64,000 bases of DNA from Pseudocercospora fijiensis CIRAD86. Lineage: Eukaryota; Ascomycota; Dothideomycetes; Mycosphaerellales; Mycosphaerellaceae. Position 1 is the stretch's first letter; every line of letters begins with the position of its first letter. The stretch spans positions 5,852,849 to 5,916,848 of the forward strand of contig NW_006921532.1 of NCBI RefSeq assembly GCF_000340215.1. Direction: 5' to 3'. The position numbers and the translations under genes are program-made. Positions 34,282 to 44,547 of this stretch are shown here, piece after piece. The notes under the pieces were generated by a model. It saw nothing but the letters and a program-made list of their open reading frames with translations. It did not search any database and was not told the origin of the DNA.

Positions 34282-35144
34282 GGGGATTTTGAAGATGGTG
34301 CTGATGAGAAAATTGGGCAAGAACACTTTATGAGGGAGTACAAGTGGGCGTCAAAGACGAAATGCTGATGAAATCGGAGAGGTTTTGCTGCCTCTATCGA
34401 GAGAACCGGGAGCATCGGAACGACACTTTCCAGCAAAACCAATTTGTACTTCACGTCGGTACTCTTCGCAGAGGACGAACATCGAGCGCGGCCGAATTCG
34501 GATCTTTGCTTTCAACAGGATCGACTGTGCTGAAGCTCGAAATCAGTGGCAAGCCTCGCTAGTTGTCGATATCGGGAGGGTTCAAAAGGGAGGTGGAGCT
34601 CAGGACAAACCGAGAATGCCAAGCTCCACATGCATGAACTCACTTCTTCACTTCTTCTGCTGATGACGGGTTTGACTAAATGGCGGTCAGGAAAATTCTA
34701 GATGGCGGTTTCACGCTAAGACGACGATAGAATGAGCGCGACCTATGCTTCCCTCGTCCCTCGGGTTACGGTCGCTACGTCCTTTAAAAGATAGAATCCT
34801 AGGGGTTCGCCGACGAAGGCTCCGCAACCGACACCCCTCCGCTAAGCGGGCGGCGTGTCGTCGTACCTCCTCCACAACCACCCTTCCAGGCCGCGAGGGG
34901 CCCCCTCGGTCGCTATAAGTGCCGACTTTGTTTGGAGAGAGAGTGTGTGTGTAGGCTTGGGGTGAGATATTGGCATCATGTTGCAGAATTGAAGTTGAAG
35001 GACTTATGACTGATCTGAATACAGAAACTCATGTGCTTTTTACAGCATTCTCAGCCTCGCTGCACGTAAGTCAATCGACTCCGCCTAGTAGCTCCATCTC
35101 CCGTGACGTTGCTCTCGAACCCCCAAGGTCATCTCAGAACAACC
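34282..35144. other. Convergent intergenic region
   Basis: Between the 3' ends of the oligoribonuclease and first F-box genes. It contains the unusual GC-rich palindromic segment listed separately; the rest shows no recognisable feature. Confidence 0.45.
34690..34930. other. GC-rich segment with palindromes, possible element or structured RNA
   Basis: Composition and word use differ from both flanks. It contains an interrupted stem CGACAC...GTGTCG around 34829-34861, a perfect palindrome CGAGGGGCCCCCTCG around 34896-34910, and a direct repeat CGGTCGCTA at about 34769 and 34908. No open frame or tRNA-like promoter boxes fit. It could be a transposon fragment or a structured transcript. Confidence 0.25.
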
Positions 35145-35837
35145 TCACAATGTAAGAGCCTCCGATGCATCCTCCAAATCCTGACCTTTGGGCTCACTCC
35201 TCACGCCTACACCCCACTTGAACAGATGCTCTTCATTCTGACCGTTCTTCTGACCCTCCTTAAGAAACATCTCCATTTCATCAAGCAATTCTCCATAGGT
35301 CATTCCTCCGATCATCCGCACGCTGAAATTGCCATGGGCGTAGCGGTAATTGGCGTGGACTGTCATCATCCGCAGTGGTGGCTGAGTGATGAACATACGT
35401 CGGAAAGATGCATCGTCGCCGTGGCATAGAACTCTGAGTTCCGCAGTATTGGAAGCCTTCATACGATCGCTCTGAATCGTCAAGGTCTGCCCGGTGAAGT
35501 AGGCTACGAGTAAGGGATTGAAAGAGACACCATGCTTGGCTGCCTCGGGCAGTGGAACTTCATAGCTGCTGGAGCTCCACCATGATTTGACGTATTTGAT
35601 GGAGGCTGAATAGCCTGGTTGTGGGAAACTCGCTTCGTCAGAAGTGTTGAGTGCGGTGCCGGGAACGAGGAAGAGTGCCTTCTTGATCGACTTCGACTCG
35701 TGGGCGTCGCGGCAAATTCGAGAGATACGTTTGGACAACAGCAGGTCTTTAGTTGGAAGTCGCAGCAGTATGGCTTCCACGAGCTCTGGGATCGCGAAAA
35801 CTCTGGCTGCCGCCATCTCCGCTGTCGGCCTGTCCAT
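35145..35837 (-). CDS. F-box protein, ITQPP family, copy 1
   Basis: Probable substrate receptor of an SCF ubiquitin ligase; the target is unknown. A single exon encodes 230 aa. The N-terminal F-box reads AIPELVEAILLRLPTKDLLL then SKRISRICRDAHESKSIKKA, followed by the family text LFLVPGT. A central region starts FNPLLVAYF, and a motif RRMFITQPPL is shared with the next two loci. The C-terminal text GGMTYGELLDEMEMFLKEGQ parallels GELIDAVKEKLEG in copy 2. This small F-box type without C-terminal repeats is commonly expanded in Dothideomycetes (general knowledge). Start may be M1 or M8. Confidence 0.8.
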   Translation of the reverse strand: MDRPTAEMAAARVFAIPELVEAILLRLPTKDLLLSKRISRICRDAHESKSIKKALFLVPGTALNTSDEASFPQPGYSASIKYVKSWWSSSSYEVPLPEAAKHGVSFNPLLVAYFTGQTLTIQSDRMKASNTAELRVLCHGDDASFRRMFITQPPLRMMTVHANYRYAHGNFSVRMIGGMTYGELLDEMEMFLKEGQKNGQNEEHLFKWGVGVRSEPKGQDLEDASEALTL

Positions 35838-36247
35838 TCATTAATCAGCATTACTCGTGGCATACAAGGGAACGAACAACATGATGTGTACCAGTTATGT
35901 GACCTGAAGACCAGAGGTGTGAGGCAGTGTGGTGCGGTTGAGGAATTCAGAAGTGATTTTGGATCAGATGTCGGAGTTTCTTGAACATGCCAAGCCTTCA
36001 CATGCACGACCCTTTCCAGAAATGTGGGGAGTGAGCTTGAGGCGCATGGAATACATTGCTCACTTCGCACAATGGCAAGATGAAGTCGCCGTTGAGTAGT
36101 CGCGTTTCCATCTATGAAGTGAAAGGTAGTCAGACGCCAGTGCATCTCGCCCCGATCAAGCGTATTCTCCTAACATCCTCAACTTCGCCAGTCCCGAGAG
36201 TCGCACTCCAGAAGTCTACGTCCACCATCAGACCGTCGCTTTGCAAC
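35838..36247. other. Spacer between F-box copies 1 and 2
   Basis: 410 bp between tandem minus-strand genes. It presumably holds the promoter of copy 1 and the 3' end of copy 2. No further feature is seen. Confidence 0.4.
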
Positions 36248-37057
36248 TCACTTGCTACCATACTCCTCCACCCAGTCCTTGACTTCCTCCGGACCCACCC
36301 CAACCATGATACGCAAACACTTCACAATCTTAAGTCGTTCCTTCCCCTCAAGCTTCTCCTTGACCGCATCAATGAGCTCCCCAAAAGTCCGAACTTTACG
36401 GAAACTTCTAGGCTCAGGGAATGGACGTAGATGCCGAGGTTTCATTGCACACACGCTGCAAACCACGTCAAAGATCTGAAGCTTTACCGGTGGCTGGGTG
36501 ATGTACATGCGTCGGCACGATGCTGACTCATGGGCGAGCAGAAGCTGCGGGTTCAGATGGCAGAGGAACATGGGGGCGCGGAGGAAACGCTTGGGAAGGG
36601 GGATAGTCTCGTTTGACTTTGGTGAGAGGAAGGGATTGAATTGCACAGGGCATGATTCCAGGTTCTTTGGGATGCGAGCAAGCCTCCTCTCGTCAGCCGT
36701 TGAATAGAGTCCGGTCGTGCTGACGTAAAGACCGTGAATGATAGCGCTCTCGATTCCAGATGGGCCTGGGTAGGCGATGCTGGCCTGGCCGGTCTCAAGA
36801 AAGAGCGCCTTCTTGAGGTTGATGGATCCCTGAATGACGTCTCTCCATTGCTTGCAGACACGTTGGTGGGTGGTGAGAAGCGCTCGAGTATTGGTTTTCA
36901 AGAGGATAGCCTCGAGTAGTTCAGTGGTATGGAAAAGCTTGTACGCGGCGGCGCCCATACCTGCAAGTAGGGTCAGCATGGAACAGTGTATCCGGCGAAG
37001 CTAGTCCTTACTCGTCGAACCTCCTCCATCAGCGGCGCCCTCTTCTTCGCCCGCCAT
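36248..37057 (-). CDS. F-box protein, ITQPP family, copy 2
   Basis: Exons 37057-37012 and 36960-36248 with a 51-nt intron (GTAAGG donor, GCTGAC branch, TTGCAG acceptor) give about 252 aa. The tiny first exon encodes MAGEEEGAADGGGST. The F-box follows (LFHTTELLEAILLKTNTRAL, HQRVCKQWRDVIQGSINLKK, ALFLETG). Then come PVQFNPFLSP, the family motif RRMYITQPPV, and the C-terminal RTFGELIDAVKEKLEGKER. It is a probable SCF adaptor with unknown target. An ATG inside the intron at 36979 opens a frame that is also translatable, but splicing gives a better start and consensus signals. Confidence 0.82.
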
Positions 37058-37348
37058 GGTGTTGAAGTGCAAAATTCTTTGCCGGAAGAGACGAGCGAGA
37101 GATCTGGGTTAAATAGTCAACTCGCCAGACACATGTCCGTGCGTACGCGGCCCGGCAACCGGTAAAAACGTCCAAGTGAGGCAAGTGAGAAACGTGGAGC
37201 TTGAGGACGAAGCGAGTGGAATGCATCTCCTGACGCACGTAGAGATTCATCTTATTCTTCCTTAATCCTGCTTTCTCCAGCACACGCCGCTCCTCGACTT
37301 TCTAGCACCCGTACCCTCCATATCAGACAGACCCATCCCGCGGCACTG

Positions 37349-37870
37349 CTAACGCGTCATCAGGATGGACCCAAGAACCAAGCACCGACACTTTACGATC
37401 CTCGGTTTCTCCTGTCCTTCAATCTTCTTTCTCACAGCACCTATCAACTCTCCGACCATGCCTTCTCTCGGGAAAGTCCTAGGCGAAGCACGTCGTCTCG
37501 GATGTCGAGATTCCAAAGACCACAAGCCCTCAACATCGACATCCACGATCTCAATGTCCATAGGAGGTTGAGTGATGTAGATACAGAGACAAGACGAGGA
37601 CGGTGGACTGGGAAGGAGATCAGGATGGTCTCGAGCTTTCTGGATGATGGTGCACCTGTTCTCATGGTGCGTGTCGTTCAATGTGCCCGGTAGAAAGAGG
37701 CTTCTTGATGGACACAGAGACTTCGATGACCGCGTGCCATTGCTTGCAGACACGTTGGGCGAGGACAAGGAGAAGGTCGTGCATTGGCAGTGAAACTAGG
37801 ATGGCTTCCAATAGCTCGGTGAAGTTGCACACTGTGGTGGCCGCGCTTTGGGAAGGAATGGCTGCTGCAT
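37349..37870 (-). pseudogene. Broken F-box gene, ITQPP family, copy 3
   Basis: One frame carries a good F-box (VCNFTELLEAILVSLPMHDL, then LAQRVCKQWHAVIEVSVSIK). Right after the conserved Lys-Lys the frame is lost: LFLPGT, which normally follows, is in a different frame (a one-base shift near 37690). The second frame then runs to IYITQPPMDIEIVDV and GELIGAVRKKIEGQEK, matching the C terminus of copy 2. About 100 residues of the middle region are also missing. The combination of frameshift and internal deletion indicates a decayed paralogue, although a sequencing error could account for the shift alone. Confidence 0.7.
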
Positions 37871-38122
37871 TTGGTCAGCTCTTCTTGCAGAGCCCACCGA
37901 CAAATTCCACTCACTTTGTATGCCTGGCGCAGCGGTCGGGGGCGAAGCCTTGGACGTCACCATGTACCGTTCCTGGAAAAATTTGAGTCGATGGTCAATA
38001 AGTACGTATGCAGTTGAGCGCTGGCTGATTCAGTCTCCCCTTCAAGCCCCGAAGCAAGCTTGACTGTCACATGCAGGCAGAAGAATGAGCCCTAGTTGAG
38101 CGATTGTTCTTTAACGATGATT

Positions 38123-39751
38123 CTACATCCCCCTCTTCAACTTCTCAAATATATCCAAAACAGCCGCACCACCACCTTCCTCTTCATCCTCGTTACCTTT
38201 CCCCTTCTTCTTCGAACTACCCAGAGCATTCAGTCTCTCCTCTCTCTTTCTCCTCGCCTCAGCGTCCTCCCTCACAGCCTCAGCTTCGACCTGCGCACGT
38301 TCATAAGCCAATTGCGCAGCCTCATCCTCAGGCCTGAGAAATCCCTCCTCTGCCTGAAGTAAATCCTCGTCCGAGATCTCGCCGCCATTATCGTCATCTG
38401 AGATATTCGGGGAATCCACGACGCCAAGCTCGGGTGATTTGAGCAGGCGGCCTGGAGGTGATGAGACTTCTGATGCAGCCGATTGAGCAGACGTGACGCG
38501 GGATAGCGAGCATCCTCTCTGGGAGGAAGCATGCGTTCCTGTGTTCCTATAACCAATCGCTTCTGCCACTCGTCGTGCCTCTTCGTCAGGATTACTGCCG
38601 AATTCCCCAAGCGCTCCAAGATCTGCTCCGGCAAGTGACAAGCGGTTATTGAAGTCCAACAAATGTCCTCCTCTCCCTCTTGGCGCATCCTCACTCTTGT
38701 CCAGAATATCCCTGTATCCTCCCCTCGAAGGATCTGCAAGTCGTTTCCGCTTCTTCGCTTCCCGTTTGCTACTCGGTCGAACGACAATCACCGGCACAGG
38801 TGAGTATTGCAAGCAGTATTTGGATACACTTCCAGAAGACAGAAGTCCTTGATAGCCCGTTAAGCTGCGGCCTCGTGTTCCAACGACAAGCATAGCAGGC
38901 TCATAGATTCGAATCATCTGTTGAATCGTGTCGTGAACTTTCCCAATACTGAACTCGAGAACAAGGGATATCGCACGATCTTCAGTATTCTTCTTTTCAA
39001 TCTCCTCCAAGAAACGTGTTGCTTCGCGACGATACCCTCTCTGACCTTGCCCACCACTCCATTTTAAGGCTTCTTTGCTGTCCTTCTCCACGACTCGTAA
39101 ACAGACGATTTCGTCGCCGTCATCGACTAGTTCATCTATCAGCCACTCGAGGGCAGTGTCAGAGTACTCATTCGTATCTGTTCCGCAGAGAAACGTCCGT
39201 GAGCGCTTCGTGTACTCGTAATCTTTGTGTTTGCGATTCAGCGTCAAGCTGAAATCGCTTGCTTCCTTGTTGTCGAAGGTATCGAAGCTGACTCTTTCTT
39301 GGAATTGAGCGGGAGGCGGAGGACTACTAAGCCTCCTACCTGCCGGGCCTTTTCCATTGCTGGCATTACCATAGCCTACACTGCGTCGAGTCGAGGGTGG
39401 TTTGGCCGATGACGAGCGAGATGCCGCACCAGAGTCTTTGGTCGCGCTGGGCACAAACTGCACGCTTGGTCTTCGGGCTGCCTCGCTCTGGCCATCTATG
39501 GTTATCGTGGGTCGTCGCCAGGCTGGAGTGTAGGTGGATGTGGTGCCTTTGGAGTGATTGGTCGCATGGCTTCCCAAATTCGTGCTGCTGGCATTGGGTG
39601 ATGTGGTCGAGTTGGCGAGCTGGACTGAAGGTATCTTTTGCTCTGGCAGGGTTGTTGTGCCATTTGTGGCAGGCAGAGAGCGTGGACTGGGCGCTTCCGA
39701 GTTGTTCTGCAGTATCGGAGTGCCAGATCTAGGCGATGGCTCCGCCGACAT
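38123..39751 (-). CDS. Universal stress protein (Usp)-domain protein
   Basis: A single exon encodes 542 aa from the ATG at 39751 (SAEPSPRSGTPILQ). The frame is open a further 112 codons upstream, but that part is Arg/Ser-rich and unlike the family. The first about 170 residues are disordered Ser/Thr/Pro-rich text. The Usp domain starts near RSRTFLCGTDTNEYSDTALE, continues EWLIDELVDDGDEIVCLRVV, and ends with AMLVVGTRGRSLTGYQGLLS then PVPVIVVRPSS, including a G-x-x-G nucleotide-loop-like segment. The C-terminal third is acidic and then Lys/Glu-rich (EARRKREERLNALGSSKKKG). Fungal proteins of this build are common and generally uncharacterised; ATP binding is possible but not shown. Confidence 0.83.
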   Translation of the reverse strand: MSAEPSPRSGTPILQNNSEAPSPRSLPATNGTTTLPEQKIPSVQLANSTTSPNASSTNLGSHATNHSKGTTSTYTPAWRRPTITIDGQSEAARRPSVQFVPSATKDSGAASRSSSAKPPSTRRSVGYGNASNGKGPAGRRLSSPPPPAQFQERVSFDTFDNKEASDFSLTLNRKHKDYEYTKRSRTFLCGTDTNEYSDTALEWLIDELVDDGDEIVCLRVVEKDSKEALKWSGGQGQRGYRREATRFLEEIEKKNTEDRAISLVLEFSIGKVHDTIQQMIRIYEPAMLVVGTRGRSLTGYQGLLSSGSVSKYCLQYSPVPVIVVRPSSKREAKKRKRLADPSRGGYRDILDKSEDAPRGRGGHLLDFNNRLSLAGADLGALGEFGSNPDEEARRVAEAIGYRNTGTHASSQRGCSLSRVTSAQSAASEVSSPPGRLLKSPELGVVDSPNISDDDNGGEISDEDLLQAEEGFLRPEDEAAQLAYERAQVEAEAVREDAEARRKREERLNALGSSKKKGKGNEDEEEGGGAAVLDIFEKLKRGM

Positions 39752-40405
39752 GGTGTGGACGAGGCGCGCAAGTAGCGATGCGGTGGAGCTTGTAATGGTC
39801 GTGAAGAATGTGTGATTCACGTTTGTGAATAGAACCAACGTAGCAGATGCGAGCCGAGGTCTATTCGATTGATACCAAGAAGCATTCCCGAATGTGTTCG
39901 ACGAGTGGTCAGCCAGCACAAGCGGAAGCAGTCGAGGCCTGTGACGATTGGCGGAGGTGGGACTTCTCCATAGCGAGATGCAGATGCAGATTCTAGCGGG
40001 CAGGCGAAGTGGAGAGAATTGCGGTCTCGGCAGGGCAGGTGAATGTGGCTTCAACAACGATCTTCTGGAACTATGCAGCCGAGACACGAAGTTTTCAGAT
40101 GTACGGTAGCAATGACATATGACGGAGAGCGTGCATAGGTCAACACCATTACCAAAGTCTACTCAACCTTCCGGAGATACACTTCATTGCCACGTGGGTG
40201 GGATGAGACCACCTGCATGCAGGGCCAAGCGCCATTTGCTCTTCAGATGCAGCTGGGTGAGAGGTCTGTTGGTTCAGTAAAGGTCTACCGGTATTGCATG
40301 AAACACGAGCACTGTTGTATCTCTTCTCGTGTCATTCATCAAACTCCAACTTATGCCCCTTCTATCCCTTCACTTCGAAACAAGCGCAATCGAAAATCTA
40401 CGCCA

Positions 40406-41800
40406 TCACGCAATGCTCTTCAACTCGCCGTCCTTGGTCTTGCCGGCACCCACCAATCGCTGTACCTCTTCAGCGAACACTGCCTTTACAGCCGCCTTCT
40501 CAGTCTTGCCTTGAAGCTTAGCGGTGAAGTCGGCAAGCTCTTCGTTGTCAAGCTTCAAGATGAGCGCATCAACATCGCTCATGACGCTATTGATGGTCGA
40601 GGCATCTGCTGTGCCATCCGCGAAGTAGTTGGCGTCCTTCGGTGCACCACGAACAACACGCTTGTTCTTCTTGGCAGCATTCTTCGCCGCCTCTTTGCCC
40701 TTCTTCGCATCCTCGCGAGCAGCCTTGTCCTCAGCAGCCTTGGCCGCTGCAGCCTTCTCCTCGTCTTCCTTCTTCTTGGCAGCCTCTTCCTTGGCCTTGC
40801 GCTCGGCCTCCTCCTTCTGCTGCTGCTTTTGAAGCTTGCCCTTGTTCTTCTCTTGTCTGAACTTGGCTGGTCGTGGATCCTGCTTCAAGGCTTGATCGAC
40901 GACTTGACGCAGGCGCTGCACATCCTCGTTCTTTCTCTTTTTGCGAGCATTGTTGTTCTTGCGCTCGACGTGACGTTTCTGGTCGCGAGACTCGTTATCA
41001 TCTGGCACATCCTCGTCGAGATATTCGAACGATCGCCACGAGTCGAAGTTGTACCAGAAGTTGTAGAACTCATCCACCTCTTCCTTTGTGCTGTTGTCAT
41101 TTCCAATCTTTGGCACTGGCTGCTTCTTGCTGAAGCGAGCCTCGGCCTCGAAGACTGGTGCCCACAGCTTGTAGAAGTTGCCTGGCTTCTTCTCCACGTC
41201 CTTCTTGCTCGGAGGCTCCTTGTCGGCAGCTTCGTCAACAGAATCGTACTGGCGGCGCTTGACGGGGTCGAGCAGAATATCGGTGGCACGCTGAATGCAT
41301 TTGAAGAACTGATCGTTCTCCTCCTGTCCGGATGCGGCTTTCTTGTCGGGATGGTGCTTCAAGACCTTTTTTCTGTGTGCGCGCTTGATCTGGTCCTCGG
41401 TCGCCTTGTATCGCCATCTGGTCAGACCAAGAACAGCATAGTGATCTTGAGTCTTCCAGTCCTTGGCCTCACGCTGCAGGAGCATAGGGTCCTCGTCGCT
41501 GTCGATGTCATCGTCTTGGTCCTGCTCGACCTTCTTGACGTTCTTTTCAGCTTGCAGCTTCTCGTCCTAGAAATCCATCAGCATTTTGCGCAATGTGACT
41601 GTGTCGTGACAGCTATGTCTTACCTCGGAGAATGTGCGTTTATGCCTCTTTCTGCGCGCGTGGGCAAGAAAGTGAGGACCAACGGGCTCGAGCGCGCGCT
41701 GGGTCGGCTCAGAGAGATGGCCGACAGGCTTGAAGTCCTTCTCGGCCGTCCAGCCCTCTGGCAGCGTCGGCAGTGCGACGGACAGCTGAATTGCAGCCAT
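40406..41800 (-). CDS. Zuotin (Zuo1), J-protein of the ribosome-associated complex
   Basis: A ribosome-bound Hsp40 that, with Ssz1, stimulates Ssb Hsp70 on nascent chains. Exons 41800-41624 and 41566-40406, with a 57-nt intron, give about 445 aa (the family is about 430-450). The N terminus MAAIQLSVALPTLPEGWTAE leads into an acidic stretch and then the J-domain DHYAVLGLTRWRYKATEDQI with HPD at about 131-133. The zuotin homology region follows (FYKLWAPVFEAEARFSKKQP, FYNFWYNFDSWRSFEYLDED). A long charged, Lys/Glu/Ala-rich helix (ribosome-binding) comes next, and the C-terminal four-helix-bundle part ends the chain. It shares a 291-bp divergent promoter with the Trm1 gene. Confidence 0.94.
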
Positions 41801-42091
41801 TTTGTCTACGACGTTCGTTTGTTGCTGGAACCTGAGAATAGATCTGAAATTCTAGGGCTTATACACTTTTTTGTCGCCATCGGCCCGTCTCACATGCCGA
41901 GCCGACGATCCGAGCAGTATTTCGAGCTCCAGTTCAGATTTCATGTGAAGCTTCACTGGCACTCTCTTCTGATGCTGCAGACCCCCATCCGAGTCGTCCA
42001 CTCTCTCAAACCCTTCCATAGTGCGCCAGGTAGGAGTCTGCGGCTAGTTCTTTGGATACCGCACCAGTCATTCTCTCCTATCGTCCGCAGT
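41801..42091. promoter_or_regulatory. Divergent zuotin/Trm1 promoter and leader region
   Basis: A 291-bp region between two translation-linked genes. Part of it (41972-42091) can be read in frame with Trm1 as an N-terminal extension, so the true intergenic part may be shorter. Confidence 0.5.
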
Positions 42092-44547
42092 ATGGCCTCA
42101 CAGACAACAGTCCCCATCACCACCAAGCCTGCAGCAGGCCAGATGGTCGAGCACGAGGGCAAGACGTACGAGACCATACGGGAAGGTCAAGCATACATTC
42201 TAATCCCGCCAAACACGCAGAAGCACGTCAACCCGCAAGCCAAAGCCAAAAATGACGATCCGTTCAGGCGCAAAGATCTTCTACAATGGGATCCTCTAAN
42301 NNNNNNNNNNNNNNNNNNNNNNNNNNNNNNNNNNNNNNNNNNNNNNNNNNNNNNNNNNNNNNNNNNNNNNNNNNNNNNNNNNNNNNNNNNNNNNNNNNNN
42401 NNNNNNNNNNNNNNNNNNNNNNNNNNNNNNNNNNNNNNNNNNNNNNNNNNNNNNNNNNNNNNNNNNNNNNNNNNNNNNNNNNNNNNNNNNNNNNNNNNNN
42501 NNNNNNNNNNNNNNNNNNNNNNNNNNNNNNNNNNNNNNNNNNNNNNNNNNNNNNNNNNNNNNNNNNNNNNNNNNNNNNNNNNNNNNNNNNNNAAAGAGTC
42601 TTCTACAATCCAATTCACCAATTCAATCGCGATCTGAGTGTTCTCGCAATCAAAGCTTTTGGTGAGGACTGGCTACAGCGGCGGAAGGCACAATTGGAGA
42701 AGACGCGACAAAAGAGTCAGAATAAGAAGGCCAGGAAAGAACAGAAAGATGGCAACTCGAAAAAGCGCAATGCGGGAGACGCTGAGACGCCACCGACCAA
42801 CGACGATGATGCTGTGAAGAGACGAAAGTTGGAAGATGGCACAGCGGTGTCCGCGACAGATGATGCACAGCCAGCTCAAGTCAAAGTTCCAAGTGCTGTA
42901 GAGTGCACTGATGCTGAACAAGACGGCGCCAATCTTCCTCAAGCGTCCGCGTCTGATATTGATGATGACTCTGGGTCACGCGAGAATGCTGGCAATGGAC
43001 AGCCTAATGGCCATGCCGCCACGAATGGTCACACCTCAAAGCCGACAGGACCACGGTTTCGGATTTTGGATGCTCTGTCTGCGACTGGTCTGCGTGCACT
43101 GCGATACGCCAAGGAGATTCCATTTGTGACTGCCGTCGTGGCTAACGACATGAATTCGAATGCCATCACCAGCATGAAGATGAATGTTCAGCACAACGAC
43201 CTCACAGAACAGATCACTCCGAACTTGGGAGACGCCATCGGTCACATGTATACTGTCGCTTACCCTCCTACACACTCTCATGGTCCGAAGCATGTCAGTC
43301 AAAAGTACGATGTGATTGATCTAGACCCATATGGCACAGCGGCGCCTTTCATTGATGCAGCCTTGCAAGCTATCAATGATGGCGGCTTGCTGTGTGTAAC
43401 ATGCACCGACTCTGGTGTCTTCGCCAGTCTTGGCTACTGCGAGAAGACATTCGCGCTTTACGGAGGCATGCCTATCAAAGGCTCACACATGCACGAAGGT
43501 GGTCTGCGACTCATCATCAACTCAGTGGCAAGCGCTGCCGCCAGACACGGCATGGCCATCGAGCCACTTCTTTCCCTGAGCATCGACTTCTATGCTCGTG
43601 TCTTTATTCGTGTTCGAAAGAGCCCGGCAGACGTCAAGTTTCTCGCTGGTAAGACCATGCTTGTGTACGCCTGCGACAGTGGGTGTGGTGCTTGGTCCAC
43701 GAATATGATTGGTCGAAATACCGAGCAGGCGGCGAAGAATGGCACAGTATGGTACAAGCATACTATTGCGCAAGGTCCAGGTGTCGATCGACTTTGCGAG
43801 CATTGTGGCAGCAAGTCACACATCGCCGGACCGATGTGGGGCGGACCTATCCACAACGCAGCGTTCATACAAAAGGTATTGGAGGACCTCGAAAGTGCAG
43901 ATCCAAAGGTCTACGAGACCAAGGCACGAGTTGAGGGCATGCTTACCACTGCCTTGGACGAGCTTTCTGTCAACAGGGAGGTCACCACGTACATCCCTGC
44001 TCATAAGCGCAAAGACGGCGACGAAATGATTCCAAAAGTGCCGCCGGAAGCAATCGATTTGCATCCATTCTTCTTCAACCCTTCTGCCCTGTCGAAGGTC
44101 ATTCACTGCGTTGCGCCTGGGATTGTAGCAGTACGTGGTGCGCTTCGAGGCCTGGGTTACATCGCCACCCGAAGTCATTGTCAGGCTGGCAGTATCAAGA
44201 CCGACGCCCCATGGAGTGATATCTGGCGAGTTATGCGGGAGTGGGTTCGACAGAAGCAGCCTATCAAGGAAGGTGCCCTCAAAGAGACGCAAGCTGGCTG
44301 GAAGATTTTGAATTCTGCTCAGGCAAAGGACGAGATTACCACCAAGGATGAGCCACGCAGCGATGATGCTTCACCCGATATTGTCACTGTAGGCCAGCGG
44401 CAGAATGATGGCGCTGACCCGTCACAAAAGAAAATCATCTTCAATGAGTTGCTGGGCAAAGACGCATCGACCAAGAAGCTCGTGCGATACCAGCAGAACC
44501 CTAGAGAGAACTGGGGCCCAATGACCAAGGCTAAAGGAAGTGGATGA
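42092..44547 (+). CDS. tRNA (guanine26-N2)-dimethyltransferase Trm1, interrupted by assembly gap
   Basis: Dimethylates G26 of tRNAs with S-adenosylmethionine; acts in nucleus and mitochondria in yeast. The part before the gap (MASQTTVPITTKPAAGQMVE, KTYETIREGQAYILIPPNTQ) and the part after it (RVFYNPIHQFNRDLSVLAIK) belong to one protein. Downstream are a lysine-rich insert, the methyltransferase core (ILDALSATGLRALRYAKEIP, VIDLDPYGTAAPFIDAALQA, VTCTDSGVFASLGYCEKTFA), a zinc-binding-like stretch (CDSGCGAW, CEHCGSKSHIAGPMW) and the conserved C-terminal domain (FNPSALSKVIHC, SHCQAGSIKTDAPW). Literal counting of the 293 Ns puts the two halves out of frame, so the gap length is not reliable. An upstream in-frame ATG at 41972 could add a mitochondrial presequence. 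Confidence 0.92.
42300..42592. other. Assembly gap (293 N)
   Basis: Unknown bases inside the Trm1 gene. The flanks share the word TCTTCTACAAT (42279-42289 on the left, 42600-42610 on the right), suggesting the contig ends may overlap and that little or no sequence is truly missing. Confidence 0.95.

Noticed and set aside
40187..42290. Very long plus-strand open frame (over 700 codons) running into the gap
   Set aside because: Most of it is antisense to the zuotin exon. The Lys/Glu/Ala-rich zuotin helix reads as Leu/Ser/Phe-rich on the other strand, and no family motif is present. Only its last part (from 41972 or 42092) belongs to Trm1.
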